A stretch of DNA of 64,000 bases from Microbulbifer bruguierae (lineage in GTDB: Bacteria > Pseudomonadota > Gammaproteobacteria > Pseudomonadales > Cellvibrionaceae). The DNA lies in the NCBI RefSeq assembly GCF_029869925.1, contig NZ_CP118605.1, forward strand, positions 2,366,501 through 2,430,500, in the 5' to 3' direction. The notes beneath the pieces are model-generated. The model was given only the letters and a program-made list of their open reading frames with translations. It was not told the DNA's origin and did not search any database. Below are positions 1-8,362 of the stretch, piece by piece. A program made the position numbers and the translations under genes. How positions within the stretch are numbered: position 1 is the stretch's first letter; each line of letters begins with the position of its first letter.

Positions 1-397
1 CCATTTCCCGCCCTTCTGCGGAGACCGCCCAGCCTTTACCGGTGTCATCGCGGCTGCTGGTCAGGGTGAGACGCGCAACGGAGGAGATACTCGCGAGGGC
101 CTCGCCGCGAAATCCCAGAGTGGCGACGGCCTCGAGATCCTCGAGCGCGTGAATCTTGGAGGTGGCGTGGCGGGCCAGTGCCAGGTGCAGGTCTTCTTTC
201 TCGATCCCCTTGCCATTGTCCCGCACCATGATGCGTTTGACCCCACCCGCATCGAGATCCAATTCCAGCCGTGTGGCACCGGCATCGAGGCTGTTTTCCA
301 ACAGCTCTTTGATCACCGAAGCGGGGCGCTCGACCACTTCACCGGCGGCGATCTGGTTGGCGAGTCTTGGGGAAAGTAATTGGATATTTTCTGGCAT
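1..397 (-). CDS. mutL: DNA mismatch repair protein MutL, N-terminal part (gene runs off the window)
   Basis: Only the first 132 codons are inside the window; the rest lies beyond base 1. The translation is the GHKL ATPase domain of MutL. It shows the N-motif [11 protein letters not shown] with the general-base Glu, the ATP-binding DNGKGI, and FRGEAL with its following Ser-rich lid. MutL couples MutS mismatch recognition to strand nicking and helicase loading. The ATG at 397 gives a start that is normal for the family ([16 protein letters not shown]). It is the last visible gene of a minus-strand series amiB-tsaE-nnr, but a 400-bp spacer with two repeats separates it from amiB, so it may have its own promoter. 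Confidence 0.95.
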   Translation of the reverse strand, partial: MPENIQLLSPRLANQIAAGEVVERPASVIKELLENSLDAGATRLELDLDAGGVKRIMVRDNGKGIEKEDLHLALARHATSKIHALEDLEAVATLGFRGEALASISSVARLTLTSSRDDTGKGWAVSAEGREM

Positions 398-457
398 TGG
401 ATCTTGGTAAGTTCGTCGTCTGTGCCACCCCAAATATCGGGGTTCTTTGTATTGCAG

Positions 458-602
458 TGGCGCCGGATCACCGGGTATGGATTTTTGAAACCGCTGTGAA
501 TACGTCCCTGTACGCTGCGTCGGCGACATCCCTGTCGCCGACGCTTTCAAAAATCCATACCCGGCAATCCGGCTTCCAATTGAAACTTTGCTCTTCGTCA
601 GC
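458..602 (-). repeat. Covarying stem-loop intergenic repeat, copy 1
   Basis: Read on the minus strand, the copy starts with GCTGACGAAG (602-593) and has a 19-nt spacer. A 29-nt arm (573-545) pairs with 490-462 except at two positions. Between the arms are hairpin A (GCGTCGGCGACA, 544-533, pairing perfectly with 528-517, loop GGGA), AGCG, a small hairpin B (TAC/GTA around AGGGAC, 512-501) and the linker TTCACAGCGG (500-491). GCCA follows at 461-458. The arm sequence is shared only partly with the other copies, yet it is complementary to its own partner. The copy lies in the mutL-amiB spacer; its conserved strand is the transcribed-sense strand. Confidence 0.85.
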
Positions 603-639
603 AGCTGCAGGGTGCCAAGCCACGATCCTTTGACGCGAA

Positions 640-754
640 GGCTGGATACTGGGGATAGGTTTTCAGAAGCGTCGCAAACAGGATGTTTGCGCCGCAGCGC
701 CCAGGGATGGGTTCACAGCGGTTCTGAAAACCTATCCCCAGTATACTGCCGCCA
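640..754 (+). repeat. Covarying stem-loop intergenic repeat, copy 2
   Basis: The 5' arm 640-668 pairs with 722-750; the inner 23 pairs (646-668 with 722-744) are perfect. Hairpin A is 669-680 with 684-695 (GCAAACA/TGTTTGC in the upper stem, one mismatch). Compared with copy 1 its pairs GGCGACA/TGTCGCC are replaced by compensated changes. Hairpin B is CCCA/TGGG around GGGA (700-711), again compensated against TACA/TGTA in copy 4. The linker TTCACAGCGG (712-721) and terminal GCCA (751-754) are intact. The upstream GCTGACGAAG block is not recognisable here. Copies 1 and 2 are head to head, about 37 bp apart arm to arm, in the amiB-mutL spacer. Confidence 0.85.
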
Positions 755-797
755 CAGAAGCAACTATCAACGTCCGCTGTTGCAGCGAGGTACCACA

Positions 798-2162
798 TCA
801 GCCGGATGGAATGGTAAGTGTCTGCCCCACCCGAATCATCGACGTAGCCATTCCGTTGGCCCTCTTCAGGTCCGCGACGGAAATGTTGTAGCGAGCCGCA
901 ATACCGGACAGAGTATCACCGCGGGAAATCGTGTGCCGGCGGTCGATGCGACTGGCGTTGGCAGCGAGCCAGCTGCCCGCCGGGGGGCGCGCTTTGAAGT
1001 GGGCCACTATACCTTCGCTGAGTTTTTCTGCCATGCGTTTCTGGAACGCAGGGTCACGCAACCTCCGCGCTTCCTGGGGGTTAGTGATAAAACCGGACTC
1101 CACCAGGATCGACGGCACATCCGGATTGCGCAGCACCGAGAAATTCGCCTGCTCCACCTTTTTCTTGTGCAGGTGGGTAAAACTGCCCAGGGAGTTCAGC
1201 ACACTGGTGCCAACATCCAGACTCGTATTCATGGTCGCGGTCATCGCCAGATCCAGCAAAACACCTGCCAGGGTATCGTCCTTGTCGCTGAGACTCAGAC
1301 TGCCGGCACCACCGATCAAATCCGACTCATTTTCCCGCTGCGCCAGAAAGCGCGCCGTCTCACTGGTCGCACCGCGGGAGGACACCGCATACACACCGGC
1401 ACCGCGGGCTTCCTTGCGACTGAAGGCATCCGCGTGGATAGAAACAAACAGGTCCGCGCGCAATTGCCGCCCTTTTTTCACCCGATCACGCAGCGGAATA
1501 TAGTAATCCCCGGTGCGTACCAGCCTGGCACTGAATCCCGGCTCGCGGTCAAGCGCCTTATGCAACTGGCGGGAAATGGCCAGCACAACGTCCTTCTCGC
1601 GCACCCCACCCGGACCCAGGGCCCCCGGATCTTCACCACCGTGGCCGGCATCGATGGCGATGACGATGTCCCGCTCACCTCTGACCTGAACCTGCTCGAT
1701 GGTTTTTTCCTCCACCTTGTCGCGGTCGTGCAGGTCGATTACCAGGCGGTCGGGAAGCTGTTCGTGGCGGCGCAAGGCGAAGCTGCGGGGATTGACCGGC
1801 TGTTTGAGATCCAGCACCACCCGCAGGTCGCGCTTGTCTTTGGTGGCGTGACGAATACCCGAGATGGGGGTATCCGCGATGGGCAGCCCCTCCACCGGCG
1901 CGGCGAGCTTGGCCCCGCTCACATCAATTACTACCCGGTCAGGATTTTGCAGTGTGAACAGTTTGTGTTCGGCAGGGCCGTCAAGGTCGAACACCAGGCG
2001 GGTGTGATCCGGGGCTCGCCACAGGCGCACCCCCTCCACCTCGGTGGCAGACACAGGCTGAAAAAGTGCCGCGGCAAACAACGCGAGCAGCCGCAGCACG
2101 CCGATGACAAATTCATTCGCCATGGATGATTTCGGTCCCTGCGGGATTCCTGCTGCAATCAT
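798..2162 (-). CDS. amiB: N-acetylmuramoyl-L-alanine amidase AmiB (AMIN-amidase_3-LysM)
   Basis: This is a periplasmic zinc amidase that cuts the amide bond between MurNAc and L-Ala to separate daughter cells. A hydrophobic signal segment (about residues 17-39, ending PVSA) is followed by an AMIN domain (about 42-145) for septal targeting. The amidase_3 domain (about 165-385) has zinc ligands H174 (IDAGHGG), E189, H243 (SIHAD) and a Glu in LVESGF. A LysM domain (about 410-452, HTISRGDTLSGIAARYN) closes the protein. The ATG at 2123 (MANEFVIG) makes a more ordinary signal peptide and is a good alternative start. It lies 42 bp after tsaE in a tsaE-amiB-mutL order shared with many gammaproteobacteria. 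Activation by EnvC/NlpD-type LytM factors is known for the family and is not shown here. Confidence 0.95.
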   Translation of the reverse strand: MIAAGIPQGPKSSMANEFVIGVLRLLALFAAALFQPVSATEVEGVRLWRAPDHTRLVFDLDGPAEHKLFTLQNPDRVVIDVSGAKLAAPVEGLPIADTPISGIRHATKDKRDLRVVLDLKQPVNPRSFALRRHEQLPDRLVIDLHDRDKVEEKTIEQVQVRGERDIVIAIDAGHGGEDPGALGPGGVREKDVVLAISRQLHKALDREPGFSARLVRTGDYYIPLRDRVKKGRQLRADLFVSIHADAFSRKEARGAGVYAVSSRGATSETARFLAQRENESDLIGGAGSLSLSDKDDTLAGVLLDLAMTATMNTSLDVGTSVLNSLGSFTHLHKKKVEQANFSVLRNPDVPSILVESGFITNPQEARRLRDPAFQKRMAEKLSEGIVAHFKARPPAGSWLAANASRIDRRHTISRGDTLSGIAARYNISVADLKRANGMATSMIRVGQTLTIPSG

Positions 2163-2204
2163 TCTTATTGCCCCGTTAATCGGTTTTTATTCTGCATCCG
2201 GCGG

Positions 2205-2732
2205 TTACTGATCCCGCTTTGCCTGATCCGACTGTAGCGCGAACTGTTTCAGTACCGCTTCGCCGGTCGCACTCAATGCGGCGATACTCAGGTCGCGGCC
2301 GAGTACATCCCCCTGGGTATGCAAATTGAGTGCAACTTCCAGATCCGGCGCCGGCAACACACCGGTACCGCGCTCGGACCACTCCACCAGGCTCAGGCTG
2401 CCTGGGCCGAAGTAGTCTCGCACCCCCATGTATTCAAGCTCTTCGGCATCCCCCAGACGATACAGGTCGAAATGGTAAACACTGTGCTCGCCAAATTCGT
2501 AAGGCTCCACCAGTGTATAGGTGGGACTCTTTACTGCACCGCGATGACCAAATGCCCGCAGCACGCCGCGACTAAAGGTAGTCTTGCCCGCGCCCAGCTG
2601 TCCGCCGAGAAAAATCACCAGTCCCTGATGCAGGCCGGTATCCCGGCAGGCCCGACCCAACTCTTCGCCGGCAACGACGGTGGCGGCCTCGTCGGCGAGA
2701 AACCGGGAACTTGCCATTGGCTGTGCACTCAC
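2205..2732 (-). CDS. tsaE: tRNA threonylcarbamoyladenosine biosynthesis ATPase TsaE
   Basis: TsaE is the P-loop ATPase that works with TsaB and TsaD to transfer threonylcarbamoyl to A37 of ANN-decoding tRNAs. The Walker A is GGQLGAGKTT at residues 43-52. It is followed by the family sequence SPTYTLVEPY and by VYHFDLYRL, which carries the Walker B-like Asp. At 175 residues it is slightly longer than E. coli TsaE (153), with a short extra N-terminus and a charged tail. The start is 9 bp from the nnr stop, so the two are almost certainly co-transcribed. The nnr-tsaE-amiB order is a classic conserved cluster. Confidence 0.95.
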   Translation of the reverse strand: MSAQPMASSRFLADEAATVVAGEELGRACRDTGLHQGLVIFLGGQLGAGKTTFSRGVLRAFGHRGAVKSPTYTLVEPYEFGEHSVYHFDLYRLGDAEELEYMGVRDYFGPGSLSLVEWSERGTGVLPAPDLEVALNLHTQGDVLGRDLSIAALSATGEAVLKQFALQSDQAKRDQ

Positions 2733-2741
2733 ACCTGTTCC

Positions 2742-4265
2742 TCAGTCGACCAGTTTACGGATGCAAGGCAGCAGATCCGTCGCCAGCAAACCGCGCTGGC
2801 CATCCGCAGCGGCGAGATTACCGGCTTCCCCATGAAGCCATACGCCGAGCCGCGCTGCTGCCGGCAAGGCCATACCTTGACCAATCAGAGCGGCAATAAT
2901 TCCGCTGAGCAGATCGCCCATACCACCAGAAGCCATACCCGGGTTGCCGGTGTTGATCAGGTCCACGCCGTCGTCATGGGCGATCAGGGTGCCTGTGCCT
3001 TTAAGTATCACCACGCCACTGAACTTGCGCTGAATTGCCGTCGCCGCGGCAACCCGGTCGGCCATGACTTCCTCCCGGGAAATACCCAGCAGACGCGCGG
3101 CTTCTCCCACATGGGGGGTCAGCACCCAGTCATCCCGTTTTATACCCGCCAGAACTCTACCTCCGGCGAGAATATTCAGTGCATCGGCATCCACCACCAA
3201 CGCTGCTTTAGCGCGGCCGGCGCGGGCCAGTAACTGTTCACTCCAGGGAGACTGGCCCAGCCCCGGACCCACTGCGATCACCGTCGGAGCTTCCAGCAAT
3301 GGCTCCAGCTCCTGCCCGGACACCACCGGGTGCACCATCACCGCGGGACAGCGGGTCAGCGCCGCAGCCACATGTTCCGGCCGGCTGGCCAGGGAAATCA
3401 GGCCTGCGCCGGTGCGGGCAGCGGCCTCCGCCGCCATCATCGCAGCACCGCCGAAGCCGTGGTCGCCGCCCACCACCATTACATGGCCGAACAGGTTTTT
3501 GTAGCTGTCCGCCGCGCGGGGCGCTAGGCGCTCCAGGGAATCACCATGGTATTTTTGCACCACCGCAGGCACCGTTGCATAGATGGTTTCGGCGGCACCA
3601 AGATCGTCAAAGAGAACCTCACCGGTCACGGCAGGACCGCGACCGAGAAAAAGCCCGGCCTTGCGGCCGATAAAGGTTACCGTCAGGTCAGCCCGCACTG
3701 CGTCTGTCGCCACGCCGGTATCGGCATTCAGGCCGGATGGGATGTCCACTGCCAGTACCGGCGCACCAGCGCGATTGATATGGGCCACGGCAGTATCCAT
3801 TGGCGCGCGTAATTCACCGCTGAAACCTGTACCGAGCAGAGCATCCACCAGCACGGTGTTTTTTTCTACCGCGGGCAGGCCGCCAAGATCCGACACCAGG
3901 GTAGCGCCCTCGCGCTCGGCGAAGCGGTAGGCTTCCAGAGCTTCGCCCTGCAGCCTGCCTGCGGGCACCGCCATATACACGGTCACCGGCAACTGGCGCT
4001 GAGCCGCGAGCCCCGCAATAACGAAACCATCGCCACCATTGTTGCCCCCCCCGCAGAACACCTGCAGCGCATTCACATCGGGCCAACGCGCGGTCAGCGT
4101 ATCAAAAGCGACACGACCGGCGCGTTTCATCAACGCGACCGCCGGTACCTGCTGCTGGTTGATGACATTGTGGTCCAGCTCGCGCACGGCGGCGGCGGAG
4201 TAGAGTTTTTGTGGGGTTGTGCTGGCCGGGGCCTTCTGGCTATCCATAGGTGATTCGTACTGCAT
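2742..4265 (-). CDS. nnr: Bifunctional NAD(P)H-hydrate epimerase / ADP-dependent dehydratase
   Basis: Nnr repairs hydrated NAD(P)H. The N-terminal YjeF half (about residues 20-220) epimerises NAD(P)HX and shows GGGNNGGDGFV and the nucleotide-binding VDALLGTG. The C-terminal ribokinase-like half (about 230-500) dehydrates the S form using ADP and shows VGPGLG, a central VDADALN, LKGTGTLI and the catalytic-loop sequence NTGNPGMASGGMGD. I chose the ATG at 4265. A TTG further upstream and an ATG at 4247 (MDSQKA) are alternatives, and no clear ribosome-binding site decides. The gene diverges from queG, so their promoters must share roughly 70-100 bp. It is first in the run nnr-tsaE-amiB. Confidence 0.93.
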   Translation of the reverse strand: MQYESPMDSQKAPASTTPQKLYSAAAVRELDHNVINQQQVPAVALMKRAGRVAFDTLTARWPDVNALQVFCGGGNNGGDGFVIAGLAAQRQLPVTVYMAVPAGRLQGEALEAYRFAEREGATLVSDLGGLPAVEKNTVLVDALLGTGFSGELRAPMDTAVAHINRAGAPVLAVDIPSGLNADTGVATDAVRADLTVTFIGRKAGLFLGRGPAVTGEVLFDDLGAAETIYATVPAVVQKYHGDSLERLAPRAADSYKNLFGHVMVVGGDHGFGGAAMMAAEAAARTGAGLISLASRPEHVAAALTRCPAVMVHPVVSGQELEPLLEAPTVIAVGPGLGQSPWSEQLLARAGRAKAALVVDADALNILAGGRVLAGIKRDDWVLTPHVGEAARLLGISREEVMADRVAAATAIQRKFSGVVILKGTGTLIAHDDGVDLINTGNPGMASGGMGDLLSGIIAALIGQGMALPAAARLGVWLHGEAGNLAAADGQRGLLATDLLPCIRKLVD

Positions 4266-4338
4266 CCAAACTGTGGTCAATTTTTAAACTGTGGCAAAAT
4301 ACCCGGAATTATACCGCTTCACTCCAGCAACCGCCCCA

Positions 4339-5469
4339 ATGACATTCACCTCCCCTGCCAGTTCTTGCTCCGACGAGATGCTCACCGAGCTCGCCGCCCA
4401 TATCCACCGCTGGGGGCGGGAGCTGGGCTTCCAGCAGGTGGGGATTACCGATTGCCAGCTGGAACAGCACGGTGAACGTTTGCAGACCTGGCTGGAGGCG
4501 GGCTACAACGGCGATATGGAGTGGATGGGCAGCCACGGCGCCAAGCGCTGGCGGCCGCAGTTGCTGGAAGAGGGCACCCTGCGGGTAATCAGCGCGCGCC
4601 TGGATTACCTGCCTCCGGATACCGAGCCGGTCAGAATTCTGAAAGACCCCGGCAAAGCCTATGTGTCCCGCTACGCCAACGGCCGCGACTATCACAAACT
4701 GATCCGCAAGCGACTGGCGCAGCTGGCACAGCAGATAGATCGTTTTTGCGCTGAGCGCGGCATTGCTGCCAGTGGACGGGCGTTTACCGACAGCGCGCCG
4801 GTGATGGAGCGGGCGCTGGCTGAAAAGGCGGGACTCGGCTGGATTGGCAAAAACTGTATGGTCATCAACAGTCAGGCGGGCAGCTGGTTTTTTCTCGGTG
4901 AGATCTACACCAACCTTCCGCTACCGGTGGATGTGAGCGAAGAGCCCAACCAGTGCGGCGAATGTACCGCCTGCCTGAAGGTCTGTCCCACAGATGCATT
5001 TGTGGATGCCTACACCCTGGACGCACGCCGCTGTATCTCCTACCTCACCATCGAAAACAACGGCCCCATCCCCGAGGAATTCCGTGAGCCTATGGGCAAC
5101 CGGGTATTTGGCTGCGACGACTGCCAGATCATCTGCCCCTGGAACAAGTTCGCCAAGCCTACCAGCGAATCCGATTTTCACCCGCGCCACGGCCTGGACA
5201 GTGGCGAGCTACTGGACCTATTTCGCTGGCGCGAGGAAGAATTTCTGAAAAAAACCGAAGGTTCAGCAATTCGGCGGATCGGGTTTGAGCGGTGGCAGCG
5301 GAATTTGGCTGTGGCGCTCGGGAACTCGGATCCCGCTCCGGAAACAATTGCTGTTTTGGAAGGAGCGCTTGATTCTGTCTCACCGTTGGTGGCGGAACAT
5401 ATTGAGTGGGCTTTGGGAAGATTGCGGAGTGGGCGACGTCGGAAACGGAAAATCAAACGAACTCCCTAG
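4339..5469 (+). CDS. queG: Epoxyqueuosine reductase QueG
   Basis: QueG carries out the last step of queuosine tRNA modification, reducing epoxyqueuosine with a cobalamin and two [4Fe-4S] clusters. The cluster ligands are visible as CGECTACLKVCP (Cys206, 209, 212, 216) and GCDDCQIICPWN (Cys259, 262, 266). The first 180 residues contain the family signatures GWIGKNCM and YVSRYANGRDYHK. The length of about 376 matches E. coli QueG (379). I took the ATG at 4339; ATG 4378 (MLTELAAHI) would also leave the conserved fold intact, and a GTG at 4291 is unlikely because it would run into the divergent nnr. The last ~20 residues are basic and unconserved. Confidence 0.94.
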   Translation: MTFTSPASSCSDEMLTELAAHIHRWGRELGFQQVGITDCQLEQHGERLQTWLEAGYNGDMEWMGSHGAKRWRPQLLEEGTLRVISARLDYLPPDTEPVRILKDPGKAYVSRYANGRDYHKLIRKRLAQLAQQIDRFCAERGIAASGRAFTDSAPVMERALAEKAGLGWIGKNCMVINSQAGSWFFLGEIYTNLPLPVDVSEEPNQCGECTACLKVCPTDAFVDAYTLDARRCISYLTIENNGPIPEEFREPMGNRVFGCDDCQIICPWNKFAKPTSESDFHPRHGLDSGELLDLFRWREEEFLKKTEGSAIRRIGFERWQRNLAVALGNSDPAPETIAVLEGALDSVSPLVAEHIEWALGRLRSGRRRKRKIKRTP

Positions 5470-5542
5470 ACCACTCCTACTTCAGTGGTATTTGGTGCTC
5501 TGTTGTCACCTTAGAGGCGGCGTAGGCGGCGGGACACCTGAG

Positions 5543-5700
5543 GCTTACGAAGTACAAAAACCGAAATTTAAGGTGGAGTGACGGGGATCGGTTTTCAAAA
5601 GCGTCGGCGACAAGGACGTCGCCGACGCAGCGTACAGGGAAGTATTGAAGGGGGGCGCCTAGCCCGGTTTTGAAAACCGATCCCCGTCGCTCCACCGCCA
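5543..5700 (+). repeat. Covarying stem-loop intergenic repeat, copy 3 (extra hairpin)
   Basis: The 5' block GCTTACGAAG (5543-5552) is followed by the standard 19-nt spacer. The 29-nt arm 5572-5600 pairs with 5668-5696 throughout, with a single G-T wobble. Hairpin A is GCGTCGGCGAC (5601-5611) with 5618-5628. Hairpin B is reduced to TAC/GTA (5633-5644). The usual TTCACAGCGG linker is replaced by 23 nt (5645-5667) that contains its own small stem, GGGC/GCCC (5653-5656 with 5662-5665). GCCA ends the copy at 5697-5700. It sits between the convergent genes queG and orn, where it may also act as a bidirectional transcription barrier (inference). Confidence 0.85.
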
Positions 5701-5731
5701 GCGCGCCTGCTTCCAAGCCATCATATATCGT

Positions 5732-6274
5732 TCAACTCATACGAAAAAAGTGCTCACGATAGTGCTTCAGCTCATTGATCGAATCGTGAATATCATCCAG
5801 TGCGAGGTGCGAAGAAGTCTTTTTCACCCCATCCAATACATCCGGTCGCCAGCGCCGCGCCAGTTCCTTGACCGAACTGACATCCAGGTTGCGGTAGTGA
5901 AAGTACTGCTCCAGTAGCGGCATATACTTCACCAGAAAGCGGCGATCCTGCCCGATCGAGTTGCCGCACATGGGGGACGCGCCTTCCGGCACCCAATGGC
6001 GCAGGAATTCGATGGTTTCGCGTTCCGCCTCGCGCTCGCTGATCTGCGACTCTTTCACCCGCGCAACCAGACCGGACCCACCGTGCTGCTCGGTATTCCA
6101 ATCGTCCATGGCATCCAGCAGCGCATTACTCTGGTGAATCGCCATCACCGGCCCTTCCGCCAGCACATTCAGGCGGGAATCCGTCACCACGGTGGCAATC
6201 TCGATGATGCGTTCCTTTTCGGGATCGAGGCCGGTCATTTCCAGATCGATCCAGATCAGATTATTCTGATCCAC
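5732..6274 (-). CDS. orn: Oligoribonuclease Orn
   Basis: Orn is a DEDDh 3'-5' exonuclease that degrades 2-5-mer RNA, and in c-di-GMP-using bacteria the dinucleotide pGpG. The 180-residue length is standard. Motif I is [10 protein letters not shown] (D10, E12). The family-typical HGGSGLV and SIGQDRRFL (motif II Asp) follow, and [11 protein letters not shown] carries the motif III His and Asp. The gene is convergent with queG and divergent from rsgA, as in P. aeruginosa (orn-rsgA). Removal of pGpG by Orn is relevant in a genome with type IV pilus signalling, but the link is inferred. Confidence 0.97.
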   Translation of the reverse strand: MDQNNLIWIDLEMTGLDPEKERIIEIATVVTDSRLNVLAEGPVMAIHQSNALLDAMDDWNTEQHGGSGLVARVKESQISEREAERETIEFLRHWVPEGASPMCGNSIGQDRRFLVKYMPLLEQYFHYRNLDVSSVKELARRWRPDVLDGVKKTSSHLALDDIHDSINELKHYREHFFRMS

Positions 6275-6378
6275 AGTAGTCTCCTATCAGGCCGCAAACG
6301 GAAGACGGCGAAGTTACAGGTGGGAGGGTGGAATAGTAGGTAGAACGCACGGTACCGCAATCCACCCCCGATGCAAGT

Positions 6379-6384
6379 TATAAT
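6379..6384 (+). promoter_or_regulatory. Likely -10 box of the rsgA promoter
   Basis: A perfect TATAAT lies 28 bp before the rsgA ATG at 6412, in the 137-bp spacer between divergent orn and rsgA. No good -35 hexamer is seen at 16-18 bp, so this rests on the -10 box and position alone. Confidence 0.4.
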
Positions 6385-6411
6385 CCCCGACTTTCCGCAA
6401 ACCGAGCCCCC

Positions 6412-7443
6412 ATGAGCAAACGCAAACTCAACCGCCGCCAACAGTGGCGCATCGCCAAAATCCAGCAGGAGCGCGAGGCGCGTGCACGCAAGCGGGAAGA
6501 AAACCTCGGGCACGCAGAAGAAGTCGGCGACCTCGGTGCAGAGCAGACCGGCCTTGTCATCGCCAACTATGGCACCCAGGTGCTGGTCGAAAGCAGCATG
6601 GATAGTGAGTTGCGACAGCGCTGCCATGTTCGGGCCAATATCGACACGCTGGTCACCGGTGACCGGGTAGCCTGGAATCCTGCCACCGGTGAATCCACCG
6701 GCGGGGTCGGCGTCGTTGGTGCCCGCCTGCCGCGGCACTCGGAACTGCAGCGACCGGATCGCTACGGCGACATGAAAACCGTTGCCGCCAATATCGATCG
6801 CATCCTCATCGTCATCGCGCCCTACCCCGAGCCCTTCGCCAACGCGATCGACCGCTATCTGGTCGCCGCCGAAAGTACCGGTATACAACCCCTGCTGCTG
6901 CTGAACAAAATTGACCTCATCGACGACGGCAACCGCGACAGTCTGGACGAGCTGCTGGCCCCCTACCCCGGTCTCGGTTACCGGGTACTGAAACTGTCCA
7001 CCAAGACCGGCGAAGGACTCGACGGCCTGCTCACCACCCTCGCCGAGGGCACCAGCGTGTTTGTCGGCCAGTCTGGCGTCGGCAAATCTTCCCTGATCAA
7101 CGGCCTGCTCCCCAGTGCCGACGCCCGCACCGGTGCACTGTCGCAAGCCACCGGCAAAGGCACTCATACCACCACCGCCGCTGAACTGTTCCATCTGCCC
7201 AGTGGCGGCGATCTGATAGACTCCCCCGGCATCCGCGAATTCGGCCTCTGGCACATGAGCGAGCAGGAACTGCTGGAAGGCTACGTAGAATTTCGCCCAT
7301 TTATCGGCCACTGCCGCTTCCGCGACTGCCGCCACCAGAGTGAACCCGGCTGCGCCATTCAGGAAGCGCAGGAGCGCGGCGACATCAGCGAACGACGCAT
7401 GGAAAGCTATCTGCACCTGCGCAATAGCCTGGAAAACGAATAG
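6412..7443 (+). CDS. rsgA: Ribosome small subunit-dependent GTPase RsgA
   Basis: RsgA is a circularly permuted GTPase that checks late maturation of the 30S subunit. In order there are a basic N-terminal tail, an OB fold (about residues 45-115), the G4 motif NKID (165-168), G1 GQSGVGKSS (219-227) and G3 DSPG (about 268). A C-terminal zinc knuckle (CRFRDCRHQSEPGC) follows. Having G4 before G1 is the diagnostic permutation. The length of 343 matches E. coli RsgA (350). The orn/rsgA divergent pair is conserved in gammaproteobacteria. The next gene starts 40 bp downstream and may share the transcript. Confidence 0.97.
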   Translation: MSKRKLNRRQQWRIAKIQQEREARARKREENLGHAEEVGDLGAEQTGLVIANYGTQVLVESSMDSELRQRCHVRANIDTLVTGDRVAWNPATGESTGGVGVVGARLPRHSELQRPDRYGDMKTVAANIDRILIVIAPYPEPFANAIDRYLVAAESTGIQPLLLLNKIDLIDDGNRDSLDELLAPYPGLGYRVLKLSTKTGEGLDGLLTTLAEGTSVFVGQSGVGKSSLINGLLPSADARTGALSQATGKGTHTTTAAELFHLPSGGDLIDSPGIREFGLWHMSEQELLEGYVEFRPFIGHCRFRDCRHQSEPGCAIQEAQERGDISERRMESYLHLRNSLENE

Positions 7444-7483
7444 GCCAAAAAAACACAGGCCAAAAATGATTTAGGAAAACACC

Positions 7484-8290
7484 GTGAGTGAAATTCCCCT
7501 GATCCTGGAACCGGAACAACTGGTGCCATTGCTGGAACACGAAGAAATCAAAATCGTCGATCTCAGCGCGCCCGCCAACTACCTTGCCGGCCACATTCCC
7601 GGCGCCATCGGCCTGCCCTTTCAGGCACTGATGGCAGGCACCCCGCCGGCACCGGGAAAACTGCCTTCACTGGAACGGCTCACCGAAGTCTTCCGTGCTA
7701 TTGGTCTCACATCGGACACCCATATTGTCGCCTGTGACGACGAAGGCGGCGGCTGGGCCGGGCGCCTGCTGTGGACCCTCGAAGTGATCGGCCATACAAA
7801 ATACAGCTATCTGAACGGCGGCATGCACGCCTGGAAAGCCGCCGGCCTGCCACTTTCCACCGAAGAGGTGAGTGTCACCCCCAGCGAAATCGAAATTGCC
7901 ATCGCCGCAGGTGCGCCGTTGATCGACGCGGAACAAATCCGGCAGCGCCTCGGTCACAACGACTTTCAGATATGGGATGCCCGCTCCCCCGCCGAACATA
8001 GCGGTGAACGGGTACTGGCAATGAAGGGAGGCCATATTCCCGGTGCGATCAATTGCGAATGGACGCAGTTGATGGACCCACAGCGCGACTTGCGAATCCG
8101 CCAGGATGCGAAGGAATTTTTGGCCGCCCTGGGAATAAACGGCGAGAAAGAAATCGCCACCCATTGCCAGAGCCACCACCGCTCGGCGTTTACCTGGTTG
8201 GTGGGAAAATCCCTGGGATTCCCCATAAAAGCTTACCCTGGCTCATGGAGTGAGTGGGGCAATTTGCCGGATACACCGGTGGAGAATTAA
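7484..8290 (+). CDS. rhdA: Tandem-rhodanese thiosulfate sulfurtransferase, RhdA type
   Basis: Two rhodanese domains are present (about residues 12-125 and 145-262), the second being catalytic. The active-site loop is CQSHHRS (C228-S234). This closely resembles the CQTHHR loop of Azotobacter vinelandii RhdA and differs from the CGSGVTA-type loop of mercaptopyruvate sulfurtransferases, so thiosulfate or another persulfide source is the likelier donor. The first domain also has a Cys (C84, CDDEGGG). The start is a GTG preceded by TTAGGAAAACACC, with AGGA at good spacing; no ATG fits. In P. aeruginosa the homologue also lies just before psd. Confidence 0.88.
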   Translation: MSEIPLILEPEQLVPLLEHEEIKIVDLSAPANYLAGHIPGAIGLPFQALMAGTPPAPGKLPSLERLTEVFRAIGLTSDTHIVACDDEGGGWAGRLLWTLEVIGHTKYSYLNGGMHAWKAAGLPLSTEEVSVTPSEIEIAIAAGAPLIDAEQIRQRLGHNDFQIWDARSPAEHSGERVLAMKGGHIPGAINCEWTQLMDPQRDLRIRQDAKEFLAALGINGEKEIATHCQSHHRSAFTWLVGKSLGFPIKAYPGSWSEWGNLPDTPVEN

Positions 8291-8362
8291 TTTAGCGCGA
8301 CTGCCCGCCGGATTCCTATCTGCGCGGGAATGACGAAAAATAAATCTTCAGTAAATGCGATC

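Noticed and set aside
588..2129. Long open frame on the plus strand across amiB
   Set aside because: It is antisense to a complete AmiB with all zinc ligands. The translation has no domain and arises from high third-position GC.
5572..5696. Repeat copy 3 considered only as an ordinary terminator for queG and orn
   Set aside because: It shares its plan, internal blocks and flanks with three other copies that are not all at gene ends, so a repeat family explains it better.
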